The position numbers were made by a program, and so were the translations under genes. A model generated the notes under the pieces. That model was not told where the DNA came from. It did no database searches and saw nothing but the letters and a program-made list of their open reading frames with translations. This document shows, in pieces, positions 27,936 through 36,255 of a stretch of DNA of 64,000 nucleotides. Origin of the DNA: JBPOFM01 sp051252455 (GTDB lineage Bacteria; Bacteroidota; Bacteroidia; Flavobacteriales; Flavobacteriaceae); the NCBI GenBank assembly GCA_051252455.1, contig JBPOFM010000009.1, positions 90,941 through 154,940 on the forward strand, given 5' to 3'. The stretch's first letter is position 1. The number at the start of each line of letters is the position of its first letter.

Positions 27936-28766
27936 TTAAACCTCCAACTCCTCCAAAACCTCATGACTGGTAATCTGCAAATGCTTGGGTAACTTATTTA
28001 TTTTGGGCATTACGGCGAGATACCGATCTTCATTGGTTGTAAAAACGTGTTTGTAATTGACAGGTTTATCGGTCAATCGTTCCACCAACTCTTGGATAAA
28101 TTCATCATGATGGACCAAATCTGTACTGCCAAGATGAAAAACGCCGGATTTATTTCGATTGATGATGTAATGGATTTGTTGCGTGACTTTGTAATCAGTG
28201 GTAACGTTCATAATAAGATTTGGAAAAATCTCAATTGCAGATTTATCGAACACATGAATTTTTATATCCTTGATTCGTGGCGATTGTGCACCAAAAACCA
28301 TTGGCAGGCGAATAATACTGACTTGGCGCTTCGGTAGACGAAGTAGCATGTTTTCAATCTTGATTTTGAAATGACCATAGATGCTTTCGCTCAAAGTTTT
28401 ATCTTCCTCATAACTTGGATATTTACTGTAAGCATCAAAGACATTGGCAGATGACAAAAAGATGATTTTACAATGATGCATCCTTAAATATTCCGCAATG
28501 TGATGATGTGCAATTGTTTGAGCATGAAAATCTCCACGAATTGCTGAAATAATGATAGAAGGTTTGACGGCTTCCAAAATTTCAAAGACATCGTCTTCTT
28601 CTACATTATATTGAAAAAAATGCTTGTTCTTTTCAAGTGCGGAATTGGGTTTGCAATAAGTTCCGTAGGTTTGGAAATAGGAGCAAAGCTCTTTGTACAA
28701 AGCATTTCCGAGGAAACCACTTGCACCTAATATGAGAATTCTATGTTTGTTTTCGGGGGTTAACAT
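27936..28766 (-). CDS. NAD(P)-dependent extended SDR (RmlD/epimerase-like)
   Basis: Rossmann-fold sugar-nucleotide or related reductase/epimerase. The nucleotide-binding motif is ILILGASGFLGNALYKEL near the N-terminus; IIISAIRG, FLSSANVFDAYSKYPSYEED and SIYGHFKIKIENMLLRLP cover the active-site region, with Tyr-x-x-x-Lys as YGHFK, and RLPMVFGAQSPRIKDIKI follows. At 276 residues it resembles RmlD (dTDP-4-dehydrorhamnose reductase). No rhamnose or polysaccharide biosynthesis genes lie nearby, so the substrate is open. The neighbour glutaminase starts on the same strand 24 nt upstream of it. Confidence 0.8.
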   Translation of the reverse strand: MLTPENKHRILILGASGFLGNALYKELCSYFQTYGTYCKPNSALEKNKHFFQYNVEEDDVFEILEAVKPSIIISAIRGDFHAQTIAHHHIAEYLRMHHCKIIFLSSANVFDAYSKYPSYEEDKTLSESIYGHFKIKIENMLLRLPKRQVSIIRLPMVFGAQSPRIKDIKIHVFDKSAIEIFPNLIMNVTTDYKVTQQIHYIINRNKSGVFHLGSTDLVHHDEFIQELVERLTDKPVNYKHVFTTNEDRYLAVMPKINKLPKHLQITSHEVLEELEV

Positions 28767-28790
28767 AAATAGGTTTTCTACTGGTGAATT

Positions 28791-29705
28791 TTAAAACACG
28801 GAGAGTTTGGTTTTAGTCGTGAACTGTTCGAGAGCTTGCATTCCCAAAAGAGAATTACCTTTTGGATTCAATCCAGGCGACCAAACTGTAATGGTTAAGT
28901 GGTTGGGTAATAGGGCGACAATACCACCACCAACGCCACTTTTCCCTGGTAAACCGACTTCAAATGCAAATTCGCCTGCTTCATCATAAAACCCACAGGT
29001 AAGCATGATGGCATTAATACGTTTCGCGCGGCTAGGAGTGAGGTGATGCTTGCCTTGTGTGCAAATCCCATGATTAGCAAACATAAAAAAAGCGTTTGAT
29101 AATTGTTCACAATTCATCTCCAAGGAACATTGGTGAAAATAAAAATCCAAGACATCATCTACGTTATTTTGTAAATTATGATAAGCTTTTAAAAGATTGG
29201 CCGCAGCATAATTGTTGTAGCCTGTCAATCGTTCCGATTCGGCCACTTTATAATTATAATCGATTGATTGGTCATTTGCTAAATCTCGCACGTATTGTAA
29301 AAACTCTTCCTTCGGGTTTTTTAATTGCGATACCAAAACATCGGCAATAACCAACGCACCGGCATTAATCAAAGGATTACGAGGAATACCATTTTCCAAT
29401 TCCAACAAGGATAAATGATTGAATGGATTACCAGAAGGTTCCACATCCACACGTTTCCAAATGGCTTCAGAATAGAGTGGCAAAGCCATCGCCAAAGTTA
29501 AAACTTTCGAAATACTTTGAATAGAAAAACCTGTGTTCGAGTCACCTGTAGCAAACGAACGCCCGTCCATATGTTTGAGATGAATTCCAAACTGTTGTGC
29601 ATCTATATTGGTCAATTCTGGAATATAGGAAGCAACCAGACCTCTGTTTATTTCATTCTTTAGGCTATCATGTATTTCGTCAAGTACATTTTGGAACTCT
29701 ATCAT
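28791..29705 (-). CDS. glsA: Glutaminase
   Basis: Cytoplasmic serine-dependent glutaminase that hydrolyses L-glutamine to glutamate and ammonia (beta-lactamase-like fold). The catalytic Ser-x-x-Lys is Ser64 and Lys67 in FSIQSISKVLTLAM. Other signatures: GIHLKHMDGRSFATGDSNTG, EPSGNPFNHLSLLELENGIP, RNPLINAGALVIAD, ESERLTGYNNYAAANLLKAY and VGLPGKSGVGGGIVALLPN. At 304 residues it is the expected length. It ends 24 nt before the SDR gene and begins 3 nt after the gcvT stop on the same strand, so the three are probably one operon. Confidence 0.95.
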   Translation of the reverse strand: MIEFQNVLDEIHDSLKNEINRGLVASYIPELTNIDAQQFGIHLKHMDGRSFATGDSNTGFSIQSISKVLTLAMALPLYSEAIWKRVDVEPSGNPFNHLSLLELENGIPRNPLINAGALVIADVLVSQLKNPKEEFLQYVRDLANDQSIDYNYKVAESERLTGYNNYAAANLLKAYHNLQNNVDDVLDFYFHQCSLEMNCEQLSNAFFMFANHGICTQGKHHLTPSRAKRINAIMLTCGFYDEAGEFAFEVGLPGKSGVGGGIVALLPNHLTITVWSPGLNPKGNSLLGMQALEQFTTKTKLSVF

Positions 29706-29708
29706 GCA

Positions 29709-30791
29709 TCAGGCTTTATAAAATGGCAATTTGACTACTGTTGCAGGAATTGCATTTTTACGAATTTGAATATTGATTTTGGTTCCAACTTCAGAAAGAA
29801 TTGCTGGTACATAACCCAATCCTATTCCTTTGTTTAACATTGGTGACATCGTACCAGAAGTTACAACGCCAACAGTTTTCCCGTTGCCATCGACGATATC
29901 ATAACCATGACGCGGAATACCTCTTTCATCTAACTCAAAAGCTACCAATTTACGTTTTGGACCTTGTTCTTTTTCTAATTTTAATGCTTCACTATTGGTA
30001 AAATCCTTTGTGAATTTTGTGACCCAGCCCAATCCAGCTTCGATAGGTGAGGTGGTATCGTCAATGTCATTTCCATATAAGCAATAGCCCATTTCCAATC
30101 GCAAGGTATCACGAGCGGCAAGCCCGATGGGTTTAATCCCGAATTTTTCTCCAGCTTCAAAAACCTTGTCCCACACCTGTTTAACTTCAGAATTTTTGCA
30201 GTAGATTTCAAAACCACCACTTCCAGTATATCCAGTCGCGGAAATTATGACATGCTCTATGCCAGCAAAATCCCCGATCACAAAATTGTAAAATGGGATG
30301 GCCGACAAATCATGACTTGATAAGGTTTGCATCGCTTCTACTGCTTTAGGTCCTTGAATTGCCAATAACGAATAGTCCTCACTTAAATCTTTCATTTCGG
30401 CACCGACGTCATTTTTGGATTTGATCCAATTCCAATCTTTTTCTATATTACTTGCATTCACAACAAGAAGGTAGGTTTCTTCTTTTATTTTGTAAATAAT
30501 CAAATCATCGACAACACCACCATCATCATTTGGCAAACAGCTATATTGGGCTTTCCCAACGACCAATTTAGAAGCATCATTGCTACTTACTTTCTGAATC
30601 AAATCCAACGCATTAGGACCTTCAATTAAAAATTCGCCCATATGTGATACATCAAACACACCCACACTTTTTCGTACAGTTTCATGTTCTGCTGTGACAC
30701 CTTCATATTGCACAGGCATATTGTAACCTGCAAAAGGAACCATTTTTGCTCCAAGAGCTTCGTGAGTGGATGTTAAGGCTGTGTTTTTCAT
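29709..30791 (-). CDS. gcvT: Aminomethyltransferase, T-protein of the glycine cleavage system
   Basis: Transfers the methylene group from aminomethyl-lipoyl H-protein to tetrahydrofolate, releasing ammonia. Signatures: MKNTALTSTHEALGAKMVPF, AGYNMPVQYEGVTAEHETVR, VFDVSHMGEFLIEGPNAL, QYSCLPNDDGGVVDDLIIY, SATGYTGSGGFEIYCKNSE, LAARDTLRLEMGYCLYGND and VTSGTMSPMLNKGIGLGYV. The length (360 residues) is normal. It is the first gene of a minus-strand group with glsA and the SDR gene. The genes for the P and H proteins are not in this window. I saw no glycine riboswitch in the 212-nt gap upstream (30792-31003). Confidence 0.96.
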   Translation of the reverse strand: MKNTALTSTHEALGAKMVPFAGYNMPVQYEGVTAEHETVRKSVGVFDVSHMGEFLIEGPNALDLIQKVSSNDASKLVVGKAQYSCLPNDDGGVVDDLIIYKIKEETYLLVVNASNIEKDWNWIKSKNDVGAEMKDLSEDYSLLAIQGPKAVEAMQTLSSHDLSAIPFYNFVIGDFAGIEHVIISATGYTGSGGFEIYCKNSEVKQVWDKVFEAGEKFGIKPIGLAARDTLRLEMGYCLYGNDIDDTTSPIEAGLGWVTKFTKDFTNSEALKLEKEQGPKRKLVAFELDERGIPRHGYDIVDGNGKTVGVVTSGTMSPMLNKGIGLGYVPAILSEVGTKINIQIRKNAIPATVVKLPFYKA

Positions 30792-31003
30792 TTTTGAAGT
30801 TTAAATTTTTATTTGTTTAGGAGATAATTTAGATACGGTGTTGTTAAAAATTACAAATCGTAAATTGAAATTCCTCACGCAAAAGTATCAAAAATTATCT
30901 GTTTTCTTTTTCATTGTATTCGATTAAAAATATGTTAATTTTAAGATTTTGAACAGTAATAGTTCATTATATGATTAAATTTCCATTCTATAAAAATTAA
31001 TAT

Positions 31004-32638
31004 ATGAAAACTCTTATTACTTTAATTTCTCTATTGTTTGCAGTGCCTATTTCTTTTGGTCAAAAGGGACTTCCAGAAGATTATTTAAGTGCCGAATTCC
31101 ATAAAGAGCGTCGTGAAGCGTTCCGAACTGAAATGCCAGCAAATAGTGTGTCGGTATTTTTTGCAAACCCAATGCGCAATCGTGCCAATGATGTAGACTA
31201 TGTATATCATCAAGATCCTAATTTTTACTATTTGACTGGTTATAAAGAACCCAATGCTGTGTTGGTCATTTTCTCCGAGGAACAATATAATGACAAAGGA
31301 AAAACGTTTAATGAAATTCTCTATGTGCAAGAAAAGAACCCTCAAGCAGAACAGTGGACAGGCATTCGATTAGGAGCTGAAGGCGCCAAACAACAGTTGG
31401 GATTTGATACGGCATTTAATGGAAGCCTATTTAAAGATTCAGGAATTGATTATGCAAAATTTGACAAGGTATTGTTCAACAATTTTGAGAACGATTATCG
31501 CGATTCCAAACGTGATGATGCAGATTTATATAGCTTGATAGAAACATTCAAAGGACAAATTAAGTACGACCAAATGCCTGCAGAAAATGTCATAAAAGAT
31601 AGGGTATATGAACTGATAAAAACATCGAATCTTGAAAATAATGCAAATGTTGTGCAACGAATTGAACAGGCTGTGAATTATTATCCGGAATTGAAAGAGG
31701 ATAAGGTTATATCTGATTTCGTAAATGCAAAAGATGATAAATTACGATTGGAGTTGAAGCAACAAGTTATTAAGATTGAAGCCGAAGCGCCTAAAAATAA
31801 TTTAGATACAAGAACCTTATCGACCATCATGGCAGGATTGCGCCAAGTGAAATTACCTGAAGAAATGGTGTTGTTGAAAAAAGCAGTACGAATTTCCGCC
31901 ATGGGCCAACGTGAAATTATGAAAGCGATGCATCCAGGAATGTCCGAAACAGAAGTTCAAGGCGTTCATGAATATGTGTATAAAAAATATGGAAGTGAAT
32001 ATGAAGGTTATCCCAGCATTGTTGGAGCTGGGAATAATGGATGTGTGCTCCATTATATCGAAAATACCAAAATGAAACTGGAAAACGATTTGGTATTGAT
32101 GGATTTGGGAGCAGAATATCATGGTTATACGGCAGATGTGACGCGAACGATTCCTGCGAATGGGAAATTCTCTTCAGAGCAAAAAGAAATTTATGATTTG
32201 GTATATGAAGCACAGGAAGCAGGCATCAAAGCCACAGTTATTGGAGGAACATTGGCTTCACCAGATGACGCAGCGCGTAAAGTTATCAATGCAGGTTTGG
32301 TAAAATTAGGAATTGTAAAAGAAGAAGGCGAAGCTAGAAAATACTTCCCTCATGGGACATCACATCATATCGGTTTGGATGTCCACGATCCAAGTTTGAG
32401 AGGTCCATTGGAAGCAAATATGGTAATCACTGTTGAACCTGGTATTTATATTCCAGAAGGAAGTGATTGTGATGAGAAATGGTGGGGAATTGCAGTCCGA
32501 ATTGAAGATGATATTTTGATCACAGAAAATGGTCCTTTAAATCTTTCTGCGGAGGCACCACGTAAATCAAATGAAATTGAAGCTTTGATGAAGGAAAAAA
32601 GTCCTTTGGATAACTTTATTTTACCGAAGTTGGATTAA
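31004..32638 (+). CDS. Secreted Xaa-Pro aminopeptidase (aminopeptidase P, M24B)
   Basis: Metallopeptidase that removes an N-terminal residue preceding proline. Unlike cytoplasmic PepP it has a signal peptide (LITLISLLFAVPISFGQ), so it acts in the periplasm. The N-terminal creatinase-like domain (NDVDYVYHQDPNFYYLTGYK) is followed by an insertion of about 100 residues and then the pita-bread catalytic domain. Metal ligands lie in LVLMDLGAEYHGYTADVTRT (two Asp), FPHGTSHHIGLDVHD (His), VITVEPGIYIPEG (Glu) and VRIEDDILIT (Glu). At 544 residues it is longer than E. coli PepP because of the signal and insertion. It is divergent from gcvT. Confidence 0.92.
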   Translation: MKTLITLISLLFAVPISFGQKGLPEDYLSAEFHKERREAFRTEMPANSVSVFFANPMRNRANDVDYVYHQDPNFYYLTGYKEPNAVLVIFSEEQYNDKGKTFNEILYVQEKNPQAEQWTGIRLGAEGAKQQLGFDTAFNGSLFKDSGIDYAKFDKVLFNNFENDYRDSKRDDADLYSLIETFKGQIKYDQMPAENVIKDRVYELIKTSNLENNANVVQRIEQAVNYYPELKEDKVISDFVNAKDDKLRLELKQQVIKIEAEAPKNNLDTRTLSTIMAGLRQVKLPEEMVLLKKAVRISAMGQREIMKAMHPGMSETEVQGVHEYVYKKYGSEYEGYPSIVGAGNNGCVLHYIENTKMKLENDLVLMDLGAEYHGYTADVTRTIPANGKFSSEQKEIYDLVYEAQEAGIKATVIGGTLASPDDAARKVINAGLVKLGIVKEEGEARKYFPHGTSHHIGLDVHDPSLRGPLEANMVITVEPGIYIPEGSDCDEKWWGIAVRIEDDILITENGPLNLSAEAPRKSNEIEALMKEKSPLDNFILPKLD

Positions 32639-32700
32639 TGAAAAATCAAATTGCATCGCGTTTCAAATAGCGTATTTATAACAAAAGAAAATAACTAGAT

Positions 32701-33129
32701 ATGGAAAATCAACCAATTATAATCGAAGCAACATTTGACGCCCAAATTACTAAAGTTTGGCAAGCCATTTCAGATATCAACGAAATGAAACAATGGTATT
32801 TTGACCTCGAAGAATTCAAACCAAAAGTGGGTTTTAAATTTGAATTCGTTGGCTGTCCGGATAGCGGTACCGAATATGTACATTTATGTGAAGTGACTGC
32901 AGCAAAGCCAAATAAAATTTTAAGTTATACCTGGAAATATAAAGGATATGAAGGCAACTCCGAAGTTCGTTTTGAATTGATTGATCAAGTGGACCAAACA
33001 CTATTAAAATTGACGCATGAGGGTTTGCATACATTTCCAAAGGACAATCCTGATTTATCCATTCACAGTTTCGTCGAGGGTTGGAACGAAATTATTCATA
33101 AAAATTTAAAAGAGTATTTATACTCTTAA
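32701..33129 (+). CDS. SRPBCC (AHSA1/START-like) domain protein
   Basis: Small cytoplasmic protein with the SRPBCC hydrophobic-cavity fold. Typical blocks: IIIEATFDAQITKVWQAISD, MKQWYFDLEEFKPKVGFKFE, ILSYTWKYKGYEGNSEVRFE, LLKLTHEGLHTFP and FVEGWNEIIHKNLKEYL. At 142 residues it matches the AHSA1-like group, whose ligands are mostly unknown. The SMR transporter starts 20 nt downstream, so the two may be co-transcribed. Confidence 0.85.
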   Translation: MENQPIIIEATFDAQITKVWQAISDINEMKQWYFDLEEFKPKVGFKFEFVGCPDSGTEYVHLCEVTAAKPNKILSYTWKYKGYEGNSEVRFELIDQVDQTLLKLTHEGLHTFPKDNPDLSIHSFVEGWNEIIHKNLKEYLYS

Positions 33130-33149
33130 TCGAGCAAGTTCTAACCAAA

Positions 33150-33476
33150 ATGAATTGGATTTTATTAATCATTGCGGGACTATTTGAAGTGGCTTTTGCA
33201 GCTTGTCTTGGCAAAGCCAAAGAATCTCCTGGTTCAGAAAGCACTTATTGGTATCTGGGCTTTCTAGTGTGTTTGGCGATAAGTATGTTTTTATTGGTGA
33301 AGGTAACAAAAGAATTACCCATAGGAACAGCATATGCGGTTTGGACAGGAATCGGAGCGGTAGGAACAGTGCTCGTTGGCATTTTTGTTTTCAAAGAACC
33401 AGCAACTTTTTGGAGAATGTTTTTTATCACCACCTTGATTGCTTCCATCATCGGACTAAAAGTTGTTTCAAACTAA
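33150..33476 (+). CDS. SMR-family transporter, SugE/Gdx branch
   Basis: Four-helix inner-membrane exporter of the small multidrug resistance family. The conserved Glu13 lies in MNWILLIIAGLFEVAFAACL, and the SugE-type motif LPIGTAYAVWTGIGAVGTVL is present, followed by FVFKEPATFWRMFFITTLIA. This branch (Gdx) exports guanidinium in characterised proteins. Where the E. coli-type Gdx has Trp three residues after the Glu, this protein has Phe16, and the first loop is longer (GKAKESPGSES), so the substrate may differ. The 20-nt spacing from the upstream gene leaves no room for a guanidine riboswitch. It is convergent with the GNAT gene, with only 4 nt between the stops. Confidence 0.9.
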   Translation: MNWILLIIAGLFEVAFAACLGKAKESPGSESTYWYLGFLVCLAISMFLLVKVTKELPIGTAYAVWTGIGAVGTVLVGIFVFKEPATFWRMFFITTLIASIIGLKVVSN

Positions 33477-33480
33477 CTAT

Positions 33481-33996
33481 TTAATAGGTTAGTAACATTT
33501 GATGATTCGGATTGGAGTGTTTTTTCGAGATTTCAAAATCATGACTTCCAATAATCTTGAATCCCGCTTTCTTATAGAAATTGACTGCTTTTAAGTTTTC
33601 AGTCCAGACATATAGCCACATTCCCGATTGTTGATGATTCAATGATTTCTGAACATTAAAGTTGAAAAGTTCCCAGCCTAGTTTTAAATGATGAAATTCT
33701 TTTAGTAAATAGAGTCGTTCCATTTTGGTGACATTTCTATAATCAATATTTTCATGTGGAAAATCAAAAATTATCTTGGAATAGCCAATTGGTATTTGAT
33801 TGTGAAAAAGGATATGAAAATGATTCTTCGAATCTTTCAGCTCTTCAATTAAAGTAGTCTCATTAAATTTTAAGGATACATATGCATCAATGTCTTCTTT
33901 TGAAGCACTAATGCCATGCGATTCTAGAAAGGCGGTCTTGCCAATTCGAACAAGCAGTTTCGCATCTTCAGTCGTCGCTTGAACAATGGTAGTCAT
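33481..33996 (-). CDS. GNAT family N-acetyltransferase
   Basis: Acetyl-CoA-dependent acetyltransferase. The GNAT fold is recognisable from MTTIVQATTEDAKLLVRIGK, the central strand NVTKMERLYLLKEFHHLKLG (a variant of the acetyl-CoA loop: Lys-Glu-Phe-His-His-Leu-Lys-Leu-Gly) and the C-terminal LYVWTENLKAVNFYKKAGFK with IIGSHDF. At 171 residues it has the normal length. The substrate is unknown. It begins 4 nt after the thrC stop on the same strand, so it may be read through from the thr operon. Confidence 0.88.
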   Translation of the reverse strand: MTTIVQATTEDAKLLVRIGKTAFLESHGISASKEDIDAYVSLKFNETTLIEELKDSKNHFHILFHNQIPIGYSKIIFDFPHENIDYRNVTKMERLYLLKEFHHLKLGWELFNFNVQKSLNHQQSGMWLYVWTENLKAVNFYKKAGFKIIGSHDFEISKKHSNPNHQMLLTY

Positions 33997-34000
33997 ATTA

Positions 34001-35299
34001 TTAAACTCGATTCAACAAAAAATTCTTCAACTCTTCATAAGTAGACATTTCAATCGATTTTTTCTTCTTGTCCATGACAGCTACAATTTGTGAAGGCAAA
34101 TCAATATTTTCTCTTATGACGTCTTCGACAACATCTAAGAATTTTGTTGGGTGAGCGGTTTCTAAAAACACACAGTGCACATTAGGATTTAATGCTAAAT
34201 AGGATTTGCAACCCAAATACCCAACAGCGCCATGCGGATCAGCAACATAATTAAATTCATTGTACAATTCCTTTAAAGCGTCCCGAGTTTTTTCATCCGA
34301 AAAACTATAGGAAGAAAGGTTGTTTTTCAAAGATTCAAAGTCATTTTTATAAATTTCCCGAATTCTGATAAAATTACTCGGATTCCCAACGTCCATAGCA
34401 TTGCTGATAGTTTGGATGGATGGTTTTGGCTTATACAATTGTGTCATCAAATAGTCTGTAACCACATTATTTTCATTGTTGGCAGCAACAAAATGATGAA
34501 TTGGCAATCCTAATTGTTGAGCCATCATTCCTGCGCAAATGTTTCCAAAATTACCGCTAGGTACGGAAAACACGACTTTCTTATGCGTCTTATGTAATTG
34601 TTTGTAGGCAAAAAAGAAATAGAACATCTGTGGCAACCAACGCGCCACATTGATGGAGTTGGCAGAGGTCAATTGCATATTGCTTGTTAATTCCTCATCT
34701 AAAAAAGCACGCTTCACCATATCTTGGCAATCGTCAAACACACCGTCAACTTCCAAAGCAGTGATATTTTTTTTGAGCGTGGTTAACTGCTTTTCTTGAA
34801 CATCACTCACTTTTCCACTCGGATATAGTATGACGACATTCACACCTTTCACACCCAAAAAACCGTTTGCCACCGCGCCTCCTGTATCACCGGAAGTTGC
34901 AACCAAAACAGTGACTTCTTTTGTGTTTTCTTGATTAAAATAACCCAAGCAGCGCGCCATAAATCGTGCGCCGACATCTTTAAAAGCCATGGTTGGTCCA
35001 TGAAATAACTCTAATGTTGAAATCTCCTTATTAACTTCTACAATTGGAAAGTCAAATGACAAGGTTTCAGAAATAATGGTTTTTAACACATTTTCAGGAA
35101 TATCTGGAGACACAAATTGTTTGATAGCTTCAAACGCGATTTCTTCATATGATAGATTACCAATAGTGTCAAAAAATGACTTTGATAAAGGTGTGATGGA
35201 TTCAGGAAAGTATAACCCCTTATCTGGAGCCAAACCTTTGATGACGGCTTCTTTGAAGCTTGCATCGGGCGCTTTTTTGTTTAGACTGTAGTAATTCAT
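34001..35299 (-). CDS. thrC: Threonine synthase
   Basis: PLP enzyme converting O-phosphohomoserine to threonine, the last step of the pathway. The start MNYYSLNKKAPDASFKEAVI and the block GLAPDKGLYFPE are typical of the long-form enzyme. The PLP lysine is Lys107 in LFHGPTMAFKDVGARF. Other motifs: VATSGDTGGAVANGFLGVKG, LYPSGKVSDVQEKQLTTL, SANSINVARWLPQMFYF and VPSGNFGNICAGMMA. At 432 residues it is full length. Its start overlaps the thrB stop by 4 nt (35296-35299), so the genes are translationally coupled. Confidence 0.97.
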   Translation of the reverse strand: MNYYSLNKKAPDASFKEAVIKGLAPDKGLYFPESITPLSKSFFDTIGNLSYEEIAFEAIKQFVSPDIPENVLKTIISETLSFDFPIVEVNKEISTLELFHGPTMAFKDVGARFMARCLGYFNQENTKEVTVLVATSGDTGGAVANGFLGVKGVNVVILYPSGKVSDVQEKQLTTLKKNITALEVDGVFDDCQDMVKRAFLDEELTSNMQLTSANSINVARWLPQMFYFFFAYKQLHKTHKKVVFSVPSGNFGNICAGMMAQQLGLPIHHFVAANNENNVVTDYLMTQLYKPKPSIQTISNAMDVGNPSNFIRIREIYKNDFESLKNNLSSYSFSDEKTRDALKELYNEFNYVADPHGAVGYLGCKSYLALNPNVHCVFLETAHPTKFLDVVEDVIRENIDLPSQIVAVMDKKKKSIEMSTYEELKNFLLNRV

Positions 35300-36222
35300 A
35301 ATATTTTCATTCCATCAACATTAACTTTTGATATAAAGGTGTAAAAGTCAAAGTTTGAATTTTTATAGACATTTTGTATAGCTTTTTCTACTAATTGTGC
35401 AGTTTCCATCCCTTTTGACAAGGTAAAAATTGAAGGTCCAGAACCAGAAATGCCACAACCCAAAGCGCCACCATTCAATGCCGCCTGTTTCACTTCAGGA
35501 AAATATGGTATCAACTGACTTCTATAGGGTTCTATAATTACATCCTTTAAGGAGAGCTGTAATAATCCATAGTCATTTGTGTGAAGTGCATGAACTAGAC
35601 TTCCAAGATTTGCCCATTGTGTAATCGCATCTTTCATCGGAACTTCTTTTGGCAGAATTGCTCTCGCTTCTGATGTTTTTATTTCGATTTGTGGATGAAT
35701 GATGGTAGCATATAAATCAGTTGGTGTTGGTAGTTGTAACACTTCCAAAGGAGAAACACTTTTCACCAATGTGAATCCGCCAAAGATGGCTGGAGCAATA
35801 TTATCGGCATGTTCGCATCCACTTGCTAATGCTTCGCCTTTCATAGCGAAATTGGTCAACTGGGTTTTGGAATAGGGTTTGCCCAAAAGTTCATTCATTG
35901 CAAAAACACTTCCTGAAGCACTAGCTGAACTACTGCCAATGCCGCTACCTGGCTTAATTTTTTTGTAAATTTCAATGTCGAAGCCAAAATCAGGTTGTGC
36001 ATCCTTATATAGAGCCAAAGCTGAAACGCCAGCCACATTTTTCTCTACTTCAAATGGTAAATCGTGACCTTCTATTTTAGTAATACGAATACCTTTTTCA
36101 ACTGTCCTTCTTATGACCATTTCATCCCCAATGGTATCCAAGCAAAAACCAAGGACATCAAATCCACAGGAAACATTTGCGACTGTTGCAGGTGAGAATA
36201 TTTTTATTTCATTATTTTTCAC
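35296..36222 (-). CDS. thrB: Homoserine kinase
   Basis: GHMP-family kinase that phosphorylates homoserine. The ATP-binding loop is KPGSGIGSSSASASGSVFA, the N-terminal motif is FSPATVANVSCGFDVLGFCL, and the C-terminal GHMP motif is GGALGCGISGSGPSIFTL. At 308 residues it has the normal length. It starts 33 nt after the thrA stop and overlaps thrC by 4 nt. The gene order thrA-thrB-thrC matches the pathway order. Confidence 0.97.
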   Translation of the reverse strand: MKNNEIKIFSPATVANVSCGFDVLGFCLDTIGDEMVIRRTVEKGIRITKIEGHDLPFEVEKNVAGVSALALYKDAQPDFGFDIEIYKKIKPGSGIGSSSASASGSVFAMNELLGKPYSKTQLTNFAMKGEALASGCEHADNIAPAIFGGFTLVKSVSPLEVLQLPTPTDLYATIIHPQIEIKTSEARAILPKEVPMKDAITQWANLGSLVHALHTNDYGLLQLSLKDVIIEPYRSQLIPYFPEVKQAALNGGALGCGISGSGPSIFTLSKGMETAQLVEKAIQNVYKNSNFDFYTFISKVNVDGMKIL

Positions 36223-36255
36223 GACTCCATACTTTAAATTTCTTGTATCGAAATA

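Noticed and set aside
30792..31003. Possible glycine riboswitch upstream of gcvT
   Set aside because: The gap is very AT-rich and shows none of the conserved glycine-aptamer segments.
33473..33494. Small hairpin ACTAAC/GTTAGT between the SMR and GNAT stop codons as a terminator
   Set aside because: Only about six base pairs, overlaps both stop codons and lacks a T-tract; too weak to call.
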